Positions 44,670-54,538 of a stretch of DNA of 64,000 bases are shown piece after piece. Numbering within the stretch: the first letter of the stretch is position 1; each line of letters starts with the position of its first letter. This stretch comes from Coxiellaceae bacterium (GTDB taxonomy: Bacteria > Pseudomonadota > Gammaproteobacteria > Coxiellales > Coxiellaceae). Position numbers and translations under genes: made by a program. Location: positions 1 to 64,000 of the forward strand of contig JARGOB010000015.1 of the NCBI GenBank assembly GCA_029212925.1, in the 5' to 3' direction. Under the pieces are notes generated by a model. It worked only from the letters and a program-made list of their open reading frames with translations. It was not told where the DNA came from and searched no databases.

Positions 44670-47426
44670 ATGAAATTGTTCAAACACTTGTCAGCCGCGC
44701 TCATTATGATTGCTTTAAGTGCGACTTCACCTATCTTTGCGGCAAATCTGCCCAGTGTGGCATTTTATTATGGGGACACTCCGCCGACAGATGAATTGCA
44801 TGCGTTTGATGTGGTGGTGGTTGATCCAAATACTGGGCTGAACCCAAAAAAGTTTAATGACAAAAACAGTCAAGCTTATGCCTATGTCAGTATTGGAGAG
44901 TGGCATGCTGATCAAAAAATCCCGAATAAAAAATGGATCATGGCCAGTAATCATACATGGAACAGTTATGCACTGGATCAGTCTAATCCAGCCTGGCGAG
45001 CGTATGCGCTTACAAAAATAATCGCGCCCTTAGTGAAGCAAGGTTACAAAGGTTTATTTTTTGATACCATGGATTCATATCATTTATTTGCTAAAACATC
45101 ACAAGCGAGGGTCAAGCAGGAAGCGGGTTTAGTGGCCTTAATAAAGTCTGTTAAAAAAAGATATCCTAACATTCATATTATTGTTAATCGTGGCTTTGAA
45201 ATACTGCCTAAGATACATAAAGACATTGATGGCGTTGCTGTTGAGTCTTTATATAAAGGTTGGAATCAAGCTAAGCAAAGCTATGTTGATGTATCAAGAA
45301 AGGATCGCACATGGATTAAAGCGCAAATGCGGATAGTAAAAAAATACGGCTTATGGCCTATCGTTATTGATTATGTAAATCCGGCGAATAGCAAAAAATC
45401 GCAGTTAGTGGCCAATAAAATTAAAGCAGATAAATTTATTCCGTGGGTAGCAAATGGTGCGCTAACTAATTTGGGTGTTGGTAGTGTGACTGTGGTGCCT
45501 CGTACCATTGATATTGTGTATGACAGCAAGCAATTTCCCGATATTGTCGTGAGTGATCCGATGCGTTTTATTGCTTTTCCGTTGGAGCAAATGGGTTATA
45601 TACCAAAATTATTGGATGTGAATAAGCCATTGCCATCTGAGCCGTTGAAAGGCAGAGTGGCGGGCATTGTTGTTTGGTTGAATGGCAAAAATGCTAAGGT
45701 TGAAAAGCGATTAGATCGTTGGATTGATAAGCAGCTTGCTGTGCATATTCCCATGACGTTACTGGGCAACTTTATGTATTTGCAGCATGACAAACGCCTT
45801 GCGCAAAAAATGGGTATGCGGTTCATGAGCTATGAGCCGACCTTGCCGATTAAGGTGATACAGCAGACATCACTGATTGGGTATGAGTCAAATCCCTACT
45901 TACCTGAAAGTGATGTAGAAATTCACTTGCAACGCGGTGAGCCACAGCTCACTATCGCCGATCACCTCAATGAAAAAGGGGTGGCTGTTGCGTACACGCC
46001 GTGGGGAGGTTATGCACAAAATCCTTTTATTGTGCAGCAAATCAGTGAAAACCAAACATATTGGATTCTTCAGCCGTTCGCTTTTTTGCGTCAATCTTTG
46101 CGTTTAAAGCACATCCCTGTTGCAGACGTCACGACTAAAAATGGCTTGCGTTTATTAATGGTGCACATCGATGGTGATGGTTGGGCTTCGAAGTCAGAAT
46201 GGTATAAAGGGCCAATCGCTGCGCAGTCCATGCTGGATAAGGTATTACAGAAATATAAGGTGCCAACCACGGTGTCGGTTGTCGAGGCGGAAGTGAGTCC
46301 GCAAGGTGTTTACCCGCAGTTTGCCAAGCAGTCGATGCAGGCGGCGCGTGATATTTTTAAATTGCCGTGGGTAGAGATTGCTACGCATACCTATTCACAC
46401 CCGTATAAGTGGCAATTGTTGGCGCAACACAAGGTGGGTAAAGATTATAATCTACCTATCCCAGGCTATGTATACAGTGCAAAACGTGAAATTACCGGTT
46501 CTGTTGATTTTATTAACCGCCGGTTGGCGCCGAAAGGCAAGCCTTGTAAGGTGGCTTTATGGTCCGGTGACACTAATCCAGATACGAAGGCGTTAGCCGT
46601 AGCGTATAAAGATCATTTGTTGAATATGAATGGTGGTGATACGTTGATCACAGAGCACAGAAAAACCTTAACATCGATTGCCCCGATTGGTGTGATTAAA
46701 GGCGAGTTCATACAAATTTATGCGCCTAATCAAAATGAAAATGTGTATACCAATGACTGGACCGGCCCCTTTTATGGGTTTCGTAAGGTGATTGAAACCT
46801 ATAAATTAACGGAGTCACCTCATCGCTATAAGCCGATAGATATTTACTATCATACGTATTCGGCATCTAAAAAAGGTTCATTACGTGCGTTGTACCAGGT
46901 TTATAATTGGGCATTAAAGCAGCCTACCAATAAAATTTACAGTTCAGAATACATACAGCGAGCCATGGCTTTTTATCATGTGGTATATGCTACATCGGGC
47001 AATAATTGGTTGGTACGTAATATGGGGGCACTGAAAGAATATCGTGTGCCTAATGATTGGGGTTATCCCGTGTTAAGCAGTCATGTGATGGGTTATAACA
47101 ACTATGATCATCAAGCTTATGTGCACATGAATGGTGGTAGTACGGCGGATATTATGTTTTCTAAAAACCCACCAACAGCTCCGTATATTAAAACAATGAA
47201 CGGTAATGTATCGAATTTTTCACATGATTCAACCAGCATGCATTTTGTGCTGCATGCCAATGAGCCAATAAAGCTATTAATCCATGGTGAGGGTTCGTGT
47301 CAGTTGCGTGAAGGGATAAAACTCATTAAGCCTGTTGCGGTAAATAAGGGTGATTATTTTTATACATTTAAACAGAAATCTGTGGCGGTGCTTAGCGAAA
47401 AATGCTCTGCCTATAAGGCGGCATAA
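44670..47426 (+). CDS. pelA: PelA deacetylase-hydrolase, first tandem copy
   Basis: This 918-residue periplasmic protein starts at ATG 44670 with GGAAGG upstream and a signal peptide (FKHLSAALIMIALSATSPIFA). The N-terminal glycoside hydrolase domain (about 30-280, GH114/166-like) has LFFDTMDSYHL (Asp132, Asp135) and AVESLYKGW (Glu192). The deacetylase (NodB-like) has HIDGDGW (Asp501, Asp503) and THTYSHPY (His573, His577); the 72-residue spacing matches Pseudomonas PelA. It would deacetylate and trim Pel, a cationic GalNAc/GlcNAc-type polysaccharide. It heads the Pel operon, and a second paralogue follows 28 bp later. Confidence 0.93.
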   Translation: MKLFKHLSAALIMIALSATSPIFAANLPSVAFYYGDTPPTDELHAFDVVVVDPNTGLNPKKFNDKNSQAYAYVSIGEWHADQKIPNKKWIMASNHTWNSYALDQSNPAWRAYALTKIIAPLVKQGYKGLFFDTMDSYHLFAKTSQARVKQEAGLVALIKSVKKRYPNIHIIVNRGFEILPKIHKDIDGVAVESLYKGWNQAKQSYVDVSRKDRTWIKAQMRIVKKYGLWPIVIDYVNPANSKKSQLVANKIKADKFIPWVANGALTNLGVGSVTVVPRTIDIVYDSKQFPDIVVSDPMRFIAFPLEQMGYIPKLLDVNKPLPSEPLKGRVAGIVVWLNGKNAKVEKRLDRWIDKQLAVHIPMTLLGNFMYLQHDKRLAQKMGMRFMSYEPTLPIKVIQQTSLIGYESNPYLPESDVEIHLQRGEPQLTIADHLNEKGVAVAYTPWGGYAQNPFIVQQISENQTYWILQPFAFLRQSLRLKHIPVADVTTKNGLRLLMVHIDGDGWASKSEWYKGPIAAQSMLDKVLQKYKVPTTVSVVEAEVSPQGVYPQFAKQSMQAARDIFKLPWVEIATHTYSHPYKWQLLAQHKVGKDYNLPIPGYVYSAKREITGSVDFINRRLAPKGKPCKVALWSGDTNPDTKALAVAYKDHLLNMNGGDTLITEHRKTLTSIAPIGVIKGEFIQIYAPNQNENVYTNDWTGPFYGFRKVIETYKLTESPHRYKPIDIYYHTYSASKKGSLRALYQVYNWALKQPTNKIYSSEYIQRAMAFYHVVYATSGNNWLVRNMGALKEYRVPNDWGYPVLSSHVMGYNNYDHQAYVHMNGGSTADIMFSKNPPTAPYIKTMNGNVSNFSHDSTSMHFVLHANEPIKLLIHGEGSCQLREGIKLIKPVAVNKGDYFYTFKQKSVAVLSEKCSAYKAA

Positions 47427-47454
47427 TATAGTATACTCGGAAGTTTGTTAATGG

Positions 47455-50214
47455 ATGGACTGCTCCAGGATGAGGCTATTTAAGTTTTTTGCAATCGTGC
47501 TCACTCTATTTTTATTCGGTGCAACGTGTCATGTTTGTGCCGCAAATTTGCCCAGTGTCGCTTTTTACTATGGTTCTAATCCACCGATTGATGAGTTACA
47601 TGCCTTTGATATCGTTGTAGTTGATCCACAAACCGGGTTAGACCCTAAAAAGTTCAATGATGGCAATAGTCAGGCCTATGCGTATGTTAGCGTCGGGGAA
47701 TGGCATGGTGATAAAAAAACCCCCAATAAGAAATGGATTGTGGCTAGTAATCGTACTTGGAATAGTCATGTGTTGGATCAGACTAACCCTGCTTGGCGCG
47801 AATATGCATTGAATACACTTATTGCGCCATTGGTACAGCAAGGCTATAAAGGCTTATTTTTTGACACCATGGATTCGTATCATCTATTTGCCAAAACATC
47901 TGCAGACAGAGCAAAACAAGAAGCCGGTTTAGTGGCTTTAATTAAATCAGTAAAAAAACAGTATCCCAATATTCATATCATACTTAATCGAGGTTTTGAA
48001 TTATTGCCTAAAGTAAAAAAAGATATTGCGGGTATCGCAGCAGAGTCGTTGTATGCCGGTTGGAATCACGACAAGAAACAATATGTCACCGTGTCTAAAA
48101 AAAGTCGCGAATGGTTAATGGCGCAAATGCAGGTGGTAAAGAAAATTGGCTTATGGCCCATTGTGATTGATTATGCAAAACCTGTTGACCGTGAAAAAGC
48201 GCAAACCGTTGCTGATAAAATTAAAGCTGATGGTTTTATTCCATGGGTGGGTAATGGCACATTAACTAATTTAGGCATTGGTAGTGTAACTGTTGTGCCA
48301 CGTACGGTATTGATGATTTATGATAGTCAGCAGTTTCCTGATATTATGGAGAGTAGCGCTATGCGTTTTGCAGCGTTTCCTCTGGAGCAAAAAGGATATA
48401 TTCCACGCTTAGTTGATGTAAGAAGTCCACTTCCAAACTATGAATTAAAAGGCCGTGTGGCAGCTGTGTTGGTTTGGATTAATGCTCAACTTGATAAGCA
48501 AGCAAAACCTTTAGTGTCTTGGATGATTAGGCAAAAAGCATCACATATACCTATTGCTTTGCTGGGTAGCATGGATTACTTAAAAGTTGCTTCAAATGTT
48601 GAAAAAGAATTTGGTTTACATTTTCGTGATATTGAATTTAGCTCACCTTATAAAGTTTATAGTAAAACTAAAATGATGGATTATGAAACAAAAGCAAGTT
48701 TAACAGAAAGTACATTGGATGTTGTGCTAAAGCGAGGTAAGCCACAGTTAATCGTACAGGATAAATCAGGAAAAAAAAGTGAAGTGGTTGGTATTACTGC
48801 GTGGGGGGGGTATGCACTGTATCCTTTCGTTATACAGACTGTTGGCGAAAAGCAAACCTACTGGGTATTAAATCCGTTTGCATTTTTAACAAAGGCTTTA
48901 CAATTAAAACAAATACCAGTGGCTGATTTAACCACAAAAAATGGTTTACGTATGCTGATGGTGCACATCGATGGTGATGGTTGGGCAACAAAGTCAGAGT
49001 GGTTTAAAGGACCAATAGCTGCACAATCATTGTTAGATAAAATATTAATGAAATATCAAATTCCAACCACAGCATCGATTATTGAGGGTGAAGTTAGTGA
49101 GAAAGGTGTTTATCCCCAATTTGCTAAGCAATCGATTCAAGTGGCACGTGATATTTTTAAGTTACCATGGATCGAGATTGCGACGCATACCTATACGCAT
49201 CCGTTTAAGTGGCGCGAATTAGCGCGTGATAAGGTGGGTAAAGGTTACAACTTACAGATACCTGGCTATAAGTACAGCCCTGAGAGAGAGATCACTGGCT
49301 CGATGGATTATATTAATCGCGTGTTAGCACCCAAAGATAAAAGGTGCAAGGTGGTTTTATGGCCGGGCGATACTAATCCAGATGAAGCAGCGTTGGCAGT
49401 GGCGTATCAAGATGGTTTGTTAAATATGAATGGCGGCGATACGTTAATTACAGAAAATAATAAGACGTTAACTGCAATTGCACCGATTGGTATTATTAAA
49501 GGAAAATACATCCAGATATATGCGCCTAATCAAAATGAAAATGTTTATACCAATGATTGGACAGGGCCGTTTTATGGGTTTCGAAATGTTATAGAAACTT
49601 TTAAATTAACTGAAAGCCCGCACCGTTATAAGCCAATTGATATTTATTATCATACTTATTCGGCTTCGAAAAAAGCGTCCTTGCGCGCATTAGAACAAGT
49701 ATACGATTGGGCATTAAAGCAGCCGACTAATGAAGTGTTTAGCTCTGAATATATTAAGCGGGCGATGGCGTTTTATCATGTGGTATACGCGCATTCGGGT
49801 AAAGATTGGTTGATTCGTCATATGGGTGCATTAAAAGAATATCGCCTGCCAGAGGTGTGGGGTTACCCAGAGCTGAGTGATAATGTCATGGGTTATAACC
49901 AGTATGATGATCAAACCTATGTTCATGTTGATGGAGGTAGCGCTGTCAGTATTGCACTGTCAAAACAAGCACCATTGGCGCCATATATCAAACAAATGAA
50001 TGGAGATGTAGGTCACTTCACACATGACGCGAACAGTATGCATTTTTCATTAGCTGCTAATGAACCAATAAAATTAGTGGTGCACGGTGTAGGTGCTTGT
50101 CAGTTGATAGAAGACAAAAAAGTGATACAACCGGTTAGCGTGCATGATGCTGATTATAGTTACGCATTTAAACGGAGGGCTGTAAATGCGCTTACCGCAA
50201 AATGCGCCTCCTAG
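47455..50214 (+). CDS. pelA: PelA deacetylase-hydrolase, second tandem copy
   Basis: This 919-residue paralogue of the preceding PelA is highly similar along its full length and shares the same motif order: LFFDTMDSYHL, AAESLYAGW, HIDGDGW (Asp506, Asp508) and THTYTHPF (His578, His582). All deacetylase ligands and hydrolase acids are retained, so it is not an obvious dead copy. The signal peptide begins at residue 6 (MRLFKFFAIVLTLFLFG), so Met at 47470 is an alternative start. Divergence is highest in the middle region (about 330-450). The gene overlaps the next by 29 bases. Confidence 0.93.
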   Translation: MDCSRMRLFKFFAIVLTLFLFGATCHVCAANLPSVAFYYGSNPPIDELHAFDIVVVDPQTGLDPKKFNDGNSQAYAYVSVGEWHGDKKTPNKKWIVASNRTWNSHVLDQTNPAWREYALNTLIAPLVQQGYKGLFFDTMDSYHLFAKTSADRAKQEAGLVALIKSVKKQYPNIHIILNRGFELLPKVKKDIAGIAAESLYAGWNHDKKQYVTVSKKSREWLMAQMQVVKKIGLWPIVIDYAKPVDREKAQTVADKIKADGFIPWVGNGTLTNLGIGSVTVVPRTVLMIYDSQQFPDIMESSAMRFAAFPLEQKGYIPRLVDVRSPLPNYELKGRVAAVLVWINAQLDKQAKPLVSWMIRQKASHIPIALLGSMDYLKVASNVEKEFGLHFRDIEFSSPYKVYSKTKMMDYETKASLTESTLDVVLKRGKPQLIVQDKSGKKSEVVGITAWGGYALYPFVIQTVGEKQTYWVLNPFAFLTKALQLKQIPVADLTTKNGLRMLMVHIDGDGWATKSEWFKGPIAAQSLLDKILMKYQIPTTASIIEGEVSEKGVYPQFAKQSIQVARDIFKLPWIEIATHTYTHPFKWRELARDKVGKGYNLQIPGYKYSPEREITGSMDYINRVLAPKDKRCKVVLWPGDTNPDEAALAVAYQDGLLNMNGGDTLITENNKTLTAIAPIGIIKGKYIQIYAPNQNENVYTNDWTGPFYGFRNVIETFKLTESPHRYKPIDIYYHTYSASKKASLRALEQVYDWALKQPTNEVFSSEYIKRAMAFYHVVYAHSGKDWLIRHMGALKEYRLPEVWGYPELSDNVMGYNQYDDQTYVHVDGGSAVSIALSKQAPLAPYIKQMNGDVGHFTHDANSMHFSLAANEPIKLVVHGVGACQLIEDKKVIQPVSVHDADYSYAFKRRAVNALTAKCAS

Positions 50215-51127
50215 AAAAAAATTTCAACTACCACGCCATATTGTTGTTATTATTGTTGCATTTATAGCAATATTATTTGCAGTAATTTTATGGTTTGTAT
50301 ATCCGAAAACACATTTGCATACTGGGGCAGCTGAGTTCGATGAAAGTCCTGATGAAATTGGTAACTTATACTTACGTCATGAGGTGAACAAAAGTCCGAA
50401 TAATTTGAAGTTACGCTTGCGATTAATTCACCAGGAATTAGCGCTGGGTAAGTTAAAAGATGCTCATGTTTTAATTCAACCCTACTTAGTTAAAACTCCT
50501 CAAACGGATTTAAGCTGGCAATTTCAGTGGTATGCCTACCAAATTGATTTTATAAAGGCGACCGCTAAGCCAGAAAAAGATTTAATGGAATTAACTTTAG
50601 GTCACAAACAAAAAAAGCAAAAAAAGCACAAGGTGTCCTTGCCAAAATTAAAGTCTACTATGCAGCAATTATCGAAAGCACCGCTCACAAAAAAGCAACA
50701 AATTGAATTGATGAGTAATGCGGTAGCACTTAAATTTTATAAGGTGTCACATGATGTCGGTATGCGCCTATTTTCAGATCGGGGTGATTTAACAGCAGAG
50801 CAATTGGCCGCGCTTGGTAAGAGCAGTTATTTGTCAGGTGACTTTTTGTTAAGTGCTCAATTTTACATGTCTGCTTTCAAAGTTGAGAAACTATCGAAAG
50901 TACAAAAACAGGTTTATATAGCTGCAATTAATAGTTTATTGGCAGGAAATTTATTGCCACAACAGTTTCCATTAATAGTTAAGCAGAGTAAGCAATTTAA
51001 AAATGATCAGCAAGTACTAATGGTATTAGCTAAAGCTGCATTAGCCAGCAAGAAGCCTCAGTTAGCATCGCACTGGATGCGACAAGCGATTGGTTTGCAG
51101 TATGTCACTTCTCGTGGGGGTGATTAA
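50186..51127 (+). CDS. pelB: PelB N-terminal part (membrane anchor and TPR-like region)
   Basis: This 313-residue protein has one transmembrane helix (about 20-41, IVVIIVAFIAILFAVILWFVYP) and a long helical, TPR-like region with a Lys-rich insert near 145. It occupies the position and character of the N-terminal part of PelB, which in Pseudomonas is one protein of about 1190 residues. The next gene supplies the remaining TPR array and barrel. GGAGG precedes its ATG inside pelA. It ends with TAATG, sharing one base with the next start. Confidence 0.85.
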   Translation: MRLPQNAPPRKKFQLPRHIVVIIVAFIAILFAVILWFVYPKTHLHTGAAEFDESPDEIGNLYLRHEVNKSPNNLKLRLRLIHQELALGKLKDAHVLIQPYLVKTPQTDLSWQFQWYAYQIDFIKATAKPEKDLMELTLGHKQKKQKKHKVSLPKLKSTMQQLSKAPLTKKQQIELMSNAVALKFYKVSHDVGMRLFSDRGDLTAEQLAALGKSSYLSGDFLLSAQFYMSAFKVEKLSKVQKQVYIAAINSLLAGNLLPQQFPLIVKQSKQFKNDQQVLMVLAKAALASKKPQLASHWMRQAIGLQYVTSRGGD

Positions 51128-53988
51128 TGCGGCGCAGTTTGCTTGGTGTTGGTATTGGTTTAACAATTGGCATTGTAGGTTCTGTTGTAGCCAGTGATTC
51201 CATCCAAGTAGAGTTTGAGCAAAAAGGTGAGCAACATGTTGCCAAGCTATCTCCATTTAATCAAGTAACTTATGCGACAGCTTATCAAGTATTTGCAGGC
51301 AGTGGTGATTTGAAAGATGCTTTTGTTGTAGCCTCGGCAGCGGTTCAGCAAAAACCGCAAGATTTGAAGTGGCGTGAAAATTTATATCAAGTATCACGTT
51401 GGACTGGACGTGATGATTTGGCCATGGAGCAGCTGCTGTATCTGATAGACCGTACTAACAAAATTAAGTTTATTGATTTAGGTATTAAGCTATCAGATAA
51501 GCTGGGTGATCCGGAAATCGTAAAGAATTTATTAGTGCTCAAGTCTGAACACGGCAAGCTAACCGATGCAGAAAAGGTGAAGCTAGCTCAATCACATGAA
51601 GAATTAGGTGATCCTGAGACTGCTGTAACACATTTAAAACAGCGCTGGCAATCCGAAAAGAAAATCATTTACCTTAAGCAGTTGGCTGATGTATATGCAC
51701 GTGTGGGCGCGATGAAGTTAGAGGTAGAAGTATTAAGGTTGCTGGGTAAGTATGAAGTAAAAACGACGGCTTCAGTTATTCGTGAGGCGCAAGCCTATTT
51801 TAAGCAGAATAAATTGCCACAAGCTTTTGCCATCTTACAGTCAGCAAAATTTACGGCCAAAAAAAATAATAAAGATTACTGGGAGCTCTATGGCGATATT
51901 GCTTGGCATTTGCAGAAAAATGATGATGCGTTATATGCGTATAATCTTTTGGCACAAGACAAAGCTTTAACTGATTTAACGATGCGACGTTATGTTACAT
52001 TAGTAGGACGTACCAACGCATTTAAAGCAACGCAACTATCAGTGAGCGGCTGGAAGAAATTTAAAAATCCTATATACCTTGTTTGGTTTGTGCAGTATTC
52101 AATAAAAATGAACGATTGGAATGCGTTTGATAATGTTTATCGGCAATTTGGCAAACCGGCTCAGTTGTTATTAGAAAACATGCCAGCTTATCATATCAGT
52201 AAAATACAAAGCTTATTAAACAAAAAAAACTACACGCAAGCGCGTAGCGCTTATTTAGAAGCCATAGCTAAAAGCCCTGACAATGAAGATCTTAAATTAT
52301 CTTATTTGTGGTTTTTAATTGATCGCCAAAATAAAGCTGAGCTGCGTCAGCGCATATTGCAGTGGGGAAATCTAAAACGTAAAAATGATGATTTCAGCTT
52401 AGCCTTTGCTGTTGCCTATCGATTACTGGGTTATAAGCACATGGCGATTGCTTTGTTATTTGAAGGTTTGCCCAAACACATGAATGATGTGGTGTATCTC
52501 ACTAACTACCTTGATCAGCTCATGGAAATGCGTAGCTCGGACGGTGACCCTACTGATGCAGAACGTGAAATGCGTGCATATATTTGGGCGCTAATACAAT
52601 TCAAAGCTAAAGATCATAAAAATTGGAAAGATGAAACCTTTAGAATTAATTATGCTAAAGTGGCGGCTAGATTGGCGCCAGGAGATGCAACGACCGTTAT
52701 CATGTGGTACTTGTCTCAGTTCCCGCAACAAGAATCGGCTAATGATGTGTTTATGGCGTGGGCTTTAGCCAATCGCTTTTATTCGGCGGCACAATATGCA
52801 TTTAATCGTGCCAAATTAGCTAATCTTAAAACGGCACCTTGGATGCAATTAACATTAGCGCTGCATCATTTTAATAAAAATAAGATGGCGTATTTATTAA
52901 AGCATCACTTAAGTAATTTACCAGCGCGTGATCGTGTCGTTGCTGCCGATCGTATTGGTGAAAGAACCTTATCGGAACAGTTGGCGTATCGGGCCTTAAA
53001 AGAGTATCCCAACAACCAAAAGACGTATGAATTATTTAAGCAAATCATGCTACCCCGGTCTGATTACTGGGGTTGGGATGTTGAGCATGTCACTACGCAG
53101 TTATTGATGTGGCAGGATTATCAAATGGAAGGCCGGTATTTTGTTACGCCTGAAATCGCTTTGTTACCCTACTTTATCATGCACGATCAAAATGGTCGTA
53201 ATCCTGAGTTTATTACTAATGTTCCGCATAATGATTCGCAAGCAGGGTTGAATGTCCACAAAATTCTTGAGCGTGGTTATCTAGATGGTTCTTTGGGTGC
53301 GCGCGATGCGATGGAAGCGTTTGTCACTTCAGAGTGGAAATGGTTTTATCAGCTGACTGATAAGTGGAGCATGATGTGGAACTTGGGTATTCATCAAGAG
53401 GCAAACGAAAGTGATTACATGACAGCGGGAGCGATGCAAAATCGCATCGGTGTTTTATTCTTTGACAATGTCACTGTGCGTGATGAAATAGCATTAGAAG
53501 CAACTCAGCATTATTTTTATGGTCAAGACGAGGAGCCGGTGAGTAACGGGCAGGTGTATCGTGCCTCGTATACGCATCGCTTGTGGTTGTCCTATCCGGA
53601 TTATTATTATCGGGTGTATGGCTCTGTGAATAAGTTTCATAATGTACCTGATGTAACAGGTGTATTAGACACATTAGTACCTCCAGGGCAACAAGCTTCA
53701 GCATCTGGTCAATTATTGCTGCCTGAATCCTTTGTTCAATATGGGTTTACCGTGGGTGTGGGTGATCGTTTTCGTGAGGAATATACGCATGAGTGGAAGC
53801 CGTTTGCATTTGCCAGTATATTTCGAAATAATACCAGTAGAAAATTAGGTACAGTGTTTGATGGTGGAATTGCGGGCAGTGTATTTGGTCGAGATCATTT
53901 GGCTTTGTTTGCCAGCCATAGTGCGGGCGTTGTGGGTAATGCTAATACGCGATTTGTACTCGGCGCAGCCTATCGAGTTTACTTTTAA
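51127..53988 (+). CDS. pelB: PelB C-terminal part (TPR superhelix and outer-membrane barrel)
   Basis: This 953-residue protein has its own signal peptide (RRSLLGVGIGLTIGIVGSVVA), so it is exported as a separate polypeptide. Helical tandem repeats follow to about residue 640. The C-terminal 280 residues have the alternating pattern and terminal aromatic residue (ending RFVLGAAYRVYF) of an outer-membrane beta-barrel. In Pseudomonas PelB the TPR part binds PelA and the barrel exports Pel. The two-gene split is coupled by TAATG and the combined size (1266) exceeds that of the usual single protein. Confidence 0.88.
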   Translation: MRRSLLGVGIGLTIGIVGSVVASDSIQVEFEQKGEQHVAKLSPFNQVTYATAYQVFAGSGDLKDAFVVASAAVQQKPQDLKWRENLYQVSRWTGRDDLAMEQLLYLIDRTNKIKFIDLGIKLSDKLGDPEIVKNLLVLKSEHGKLTDAEKVKLAQSHEELGDPETAVTHLKQRWQSEKKIIYLKQLADVYARVGAMKLEVEVLRLLGKYEVKTTASVIREAQAYFKQNKLPQAFAILQSAKFTAKKNNKDYWELYGDIAWHLQKNDDALYAYNLLAQDKALTDLTMRRYVTLVGRTNAFKATQLSVSGWKKFKNPIYLVWFVQYSIKMNDWNAFDNVYRQFGKPAQLLLENMPAYHISKIQSLLNKKNYTQARSAYLEAIAKSPDNEDLKLSYLWFLIDRQNKAELRQRILQWGNLKRKNDDFSLAFAVAYRLLGYKHMAIALLFEGLPKHMNDVVYLTNYLDQLMEMRSSDGDPTDAEREMRAYIWALIQFKAKDHKNWKDETFRINYAKVAARLAPGDATTVIMWYLSQFPQQESANDVFMAWALANRFYSAAQYAFNRAKLANLKTAPWMQLTLALHHFNKNKMAYLLKHHLSNLPARDRVVAADRIGERTLSEQLAYRALKEYPNNQKTYELFKQIMLPRSDYWGWDVEHVTTQLLMWQDYQMEGRYFVTPEIALLPYFIMHDQNGRNPEFITNVPHNDSQAGLNVHKILERGYLDGSLGARDAMEAFVTSEWKWFYQLTDKWSMMWNLGIHQEANESDYMTAGAMQNRIGVLFFDNVTVRDEIALEATQHYFYGQDEEPVSNGQVYRASYTHRLWLSYPDYYYRVYGSVNKFHNVPDVTGVLDTLVPPGQQASASGQLLLPESFVQYGFTVGVGDRFREEYTHEWKPFAFASIFRNNTSRKLGTVFDGGIAGSVFGRDHLALFASHSAGVVGNANTRFVLGAAYRVYF

Positions 53989-53997
53989 GGGATAATT

Positions 53998-54534
53998 ATG
54001 AACAAATTAAAATGGATTTTTATTTCAGCAGCCGTTTTTTTGATTGTTGGTTGTACAGAAATGAATAAGAGTCCTCGGCAGGATTTCCCCAAAAGTGCTG
54101 CAATCGCTGTGTTGCCTTTGGTCAATCATACTGAAACACCGCAAGCCGGCAAACGTGTCACATCAATGCTTGCTGGTATTTTACGTACGATGAGACAATA
54201 TAAGGTGTCAGTGTATCGCCCAAATATTCCAGCTAAAGCATTATTAGAAAATCCGAATAAAACTTACTCGATGTCTAGTGCATTATCCTGGGCGCGTCGC
54301 CGTGGTGCGCAATATGCGATCACTGGAGCGGTGAATGAGTGGCGTTATAAAGTGGGGTTAGATGGCGAACCTGTCGCGAGCGTGACCTTGCGTGTCATTA
54401 ATTTGCGCAATAATCATGTGGTATGGTCTTCAGTGGGTAGTAAAATTGGCGGCAGTCGTTCAGGTTTAAGTAATACGGGTCAATTGTTGTTAAATGATTT
54501 ATTGTCACGCGTTAATATGGGGCAAGTAGGGTAA
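53998..54534 (+). CDS. pelC: PelC outer-membrane lipoprotein
   Basis: This 178-residue lipoprotein has the lipobox LIVGC (Cys at residue 19) and the conserved AIAVLPLVNHTETPQAGKRV start of the PelC domain. PelC forms a dodecameric ring on the periplasmic side of the outer membrane that funnels Pel into PelB. The gene is 9 bp after pelB. Length matches the family (about 170). Confidence 0.93.
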   Translation: MNKLKWIFISAAVFLIVGCTEMNKSPRQDFPKSAAIAVLPLVNHTETPQAGKRVTSMLAGILRTMRQYKVSVYRPNIPAKALLENPNKTYSMSSALSWARRRGAQYAITGAVNEWRYKVGLDGEPVASVTLRVINLRNNHVVWSSVGSKIGGSRSGLSNTGQLLLNDLLSRVNMGQVG

Positions 54535-54538
54535 TTAT

